From: Thermoplasmata archaeon
GTDB taxonomy: Archaea > Thermoplasmatota > B47-G6
Direction of reading: 5' to 3'
DNA length: 6,785 nucleotides
NCBI GenBank assembly: GCA_003663585.1
Contig: QMTU01000040.1
Location: 1-6,785 of the forward strand
This document shows, piece by piece, positions 5,626 through 6,785 of the stretch. Every line of letters starts with the position of its first letter. Position 1 is the stretch's first letter. A program made the position numbers and the translations under genes. The notes below the pieces were generated by a model that was given only the letters and a program-made list of their open reading frames with translations, was not told where the DNA came from and did no database searches.

Positions 5626-6177
5626 TCAGCTCTCCTTAAGGACTACTTTCTCCTTTATTCCCGCCTTTTTTAGATACTCCTCAGACATCTTCAGTGTTCT
5701 TTCAAGGAGCTCTATAGCAAGATCTTTTTGCTCATTCTCCAGAAGTCTTCTTACTCTTCTAGCGAATATTTGAATTACTTCCTTCTCCATCTTAACGATC
5801 TCCTTGTACTTCTTTGGCACGTTCTCTGGCACTAGTATATACGCTATCTCCTTAATGTCCTCCTCCCCTATGATGCTTGCGAGGACGTTTATGAGTGCAG
5901 AGATCTTCTCCCTTAACTCCTTCTCCACCTTTTTGAACTCCTCAATCTTCACCTTTCCAAGGTCCGTTATCTTGTATACTTTCCTGACCTCCTCACCACA
6001 GCACTCTATTAGTCCCTGCTCCTCAAGCGATGAGAGAAGAGGATACACGCCTCCAGGACTTGGCCTCCAGAAACCGCCAGTTATGCGCTCTATTTCTTTT
6101 ACTAGCTCATAGCCAGTTTTAGGACCCTTCTTAAGGAGTATTTTCAGTATAATTAGCTTTGTAATTCCGCTCCTCAA
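5626..6177 (-). CDS. PadR family transcriptional regulator
   Basis: The 183-residue protein has an N-terminal winged helix of PadR type at about residues 1-75, with ITKLIILKILLKKGPKTGYEL, the recognition region PSPGGVYPLLSSLEEQGLIE and the wing VRKVYKITDLG (each is part of one domain). A long Lys/Glu-rich helical C-terminus (about 80-183) probably forms the dimerisation coiled coil. PadR proteins usually repress nearby genes in response to small molecules or stress; the ligand here is unknown. The frame reaches a GTG at 6186, but that GTG is part of GAGGTG, which sits 6 nt before the TTG at 6177, so the TTG start is preferred. The gene is divergent from purP across about 158 bp and convergent with the MTH1187-like gene, whose stop it touches. 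Autoregulation is plausible but no clear operator was found. Confidence 0.88.
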   Translation of the reverse strand: MRSGITKLIILKILLKKGPKTGYELVKEIERITGGFWRPSPGGVYPLLSSLEEQGLIECCGEEVRKVYKITDLGKVKIEEFKKVEKELREKISALINVLASIIGEEDIKEIAYILVPENVPKKYKEIVKMEKEVIQIFARRVRRLLENEQKDLAIELLERTLKMSEEYLKKAGIKEKVVLKES

Positions 6178-6183
6178 ACATCG

Positions 6184-6189
6184 CACCTC
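6184..6189 (-). promoter_or_regulatory. Shine-Dalgarno GAGGTG deciding the padR start
   Basis: GAGGTG lies 6 nt before the TTG at 6177, an ideal spacing. The in-frame GTG at 6186-6184 is contained in this motif and would itself have no ribosome-binding site. Confidence 0.5.
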
Positions 6190-6233
6190 GATTATGTACA
6201 GACTTCAGGCACGTTATCAAAAAGCACTGATCC

Positions 6234-6243
6234 CATAAATAAG
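6234..6243 (-). promoter_or_regulatory. TATA-like box for padR
   Basis: On the minus strand CTTATTTATG resembles an archaeal TATA box. Transcription would start about 26 bp on, near 6213, giving a leader of about 36 nt that contains the GAGGTG. This is inferred from spacing only. Confidence 0.35.
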
Positions 6244-6271
6244 AATTTGCGTACAACCCGCCCACTATGTC

Positions 6272-6283
6272 AACTATATTATG
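6272..6283 (+). promoter_or_regulatory. TATA-like box for purP
   Basis: AACTATATTATG is TATA-like and would start transcription near 6304, about 31 nt before the purP ATG. A second AT-rich candidate, GATTATTAATTA (6295-6306), is placed too close for a leader of normal length. Confidence 0.25.
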
Positions 6284-6335
6284 TAAAAGTTATGATTATT
6301 AATTACAAAAATTTAACAATATATTGGTGAAAGAA

Positions 6336-6785
6336 ATGGACATAACCATAGGCACAATAGGCAGTCACTCTGCCCTTCAGATACTCCACGGGGCAAAGCT
6401 TGAGGGATTTAAAACGCTTCTCATAACGACACCCAACAGGGTAAAAGTCTATAAATCCTTTAAGGTCGCTGATGAAATAATGGTTATCGAGTCCTTTAAA
6501 GAAATACTGGATATAGAGGACGATCTTATTGAGAGAAATGTAATATTAATTCCCCATGGATCCTTTGTTGAGTATATAGGAGTAGAAAACATCAAAAGAC
6601 TAAAAGTTCCAATTTTTGGGTCAAAGGAGGTTTTGGAGTGGGAGGGGTCAAGGGAGAAAATGAATAAATGGCTAAAGGAGGCAGGGCTGAGAACTCCTAA
6701 AACGTATGACGCTGGGGAGGTCGTAGAAGACTTAGCAATATTTAAGTTCCCAGGGGCAAAGGGAGGAAAAGGATACAAACTACTC
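6336..6785 (+). CDS. purP: Formate-dependent IMP-pathway enzyme PurP (FAICAR synthetase); 3' end missing
   Basis: The frame runs 150 codons from the ATG at 6336 to the last base with no stop; PurP proteins are usually about 330-360 residues, so more than half is missing. The N-terminus ITIGTIGSHSALQILHGAK, the segment LIPHGSFVEYIG and the motif KFPGAKGGKGY are typical of PurP, an ATP-grasp ligase. By family knowledge it makes FAICAR from AICAR, formate and ATP in archaeal de novo purine synthesis, in place of the folate-dependent PurH step. Some archaea carry two PurP paralogs, one of uncertain function, and the visible part does not show which type this is. GGTGA (6326-6330) lies 5 nt before the ATG. 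It is divergent from padR. Confidence 0.9.
   Translation, partial: MDITIGTIGSHSALQILHGAKLEGFKTLLITTPNRVKVYKSFKVADEIMVIESFKEILDIEDDLIERNVILIPHGSFVEYIGVENIKRLKVPIFGSKEVLEWEGSREKMNKWLKEAGLRTPKTYDAGEVVEDLAIFKFPGAKGGKGYKLL

Noticed and set aside
6178..6197. ACAT-N12-ATGT inverted repeat over the padR start as a PadR operator
   Set aside because: Classic PadR sites have ATGT-N8-ACAT, the opposite arm order and a different spacing; four-base arms are common by chance.
6449..6778. A 109-codon leftward ORF opposite purP
   Set aside because: It is antisense to well-conserved PurP motifs and is Ser/Ile/Phe-rich, as expected for a shadow frame.

Overview
The window looks like chromosomal DNA of a thermophilic or hyperthermophilic archaeon. 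It carries genes typical of archaea: PurP, the archaeal-type Nob1 rRNA endonuclease and an MTH1187-type thiamine-binding protein. Arginine codons are mostly AGA/AGG, ATA is common for isoleucine, the proteins are rich in Lys/Glu/Ile, ribosome-binding sites match GGAGGTGAT, and TATA-like boxes lie before the genes. A thermococcal or thermophilic crenarchaeal source is plausible, but the sequence alone does not fix the genus. There are no tRNA or rRNA genes, insertion sequences or CRISPR arrays.

Layout. Bases 1-948 (+) are the 3' two thirds of a biotin-dependent carboxyltransferase subunit (OadA/PycB type). A minus-strand block follows, read from right to left: a short ORF with a signal peptide (4503-4222), a large VCBS/FG-GAP plus transglutaminase-like ORF (4209-1597), and a LOG/TIGR00725-like Rossmann protein (about 1498-968). 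A promoter-bearing intergenic stretch of about 320 bp (4504-4826) separates this block from two rightward genes, nob1 (4827-5309) and an MTH1187-family gene (5326-5625). A PadR regulator (6177-5626) abuts the latter tail to tail with no spacer. Divergent from padR, purP starts at 6336 and runs off the right end.

The most notable observation is that the signal-peptide ORF and the large secreted-type ORF are in the same reading frame, separated only by one TAG codon at 4224-4222 and four further sense codons. Read together they form one exported protein of about 968 positions: signal peptide, short N-terminal domain, calcium-loop VCBS repeats, transglutaminase-like Cys-His-Asp domain, and an Ig/carboxypeptidase-regulatory-like domain. 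Directly after the TAG lies a strong inverted repeat (8-bp perfect arms, 6-nt loop, with a possible 6-bp outer stem touching the TAG). Nonsense mutation, sequencing error, programmed readthrough and reinitiation all remain possible. Two neighbouring genes end in TAG, which argues against general reassignment of this codon.

The other genes are housekeeping or regulatory: anaplerotic or carboxyl-transfer metabolism (oadA-like), ribosome maturation (nob1), thiamine handling (MTH1187-like), transcription control (padR) and purine synthesis (purP). Several start codons are better placed downstream of the longest possible ORF; in two cases the outermost GTG is part of the Shine-Dalgarno sequence.
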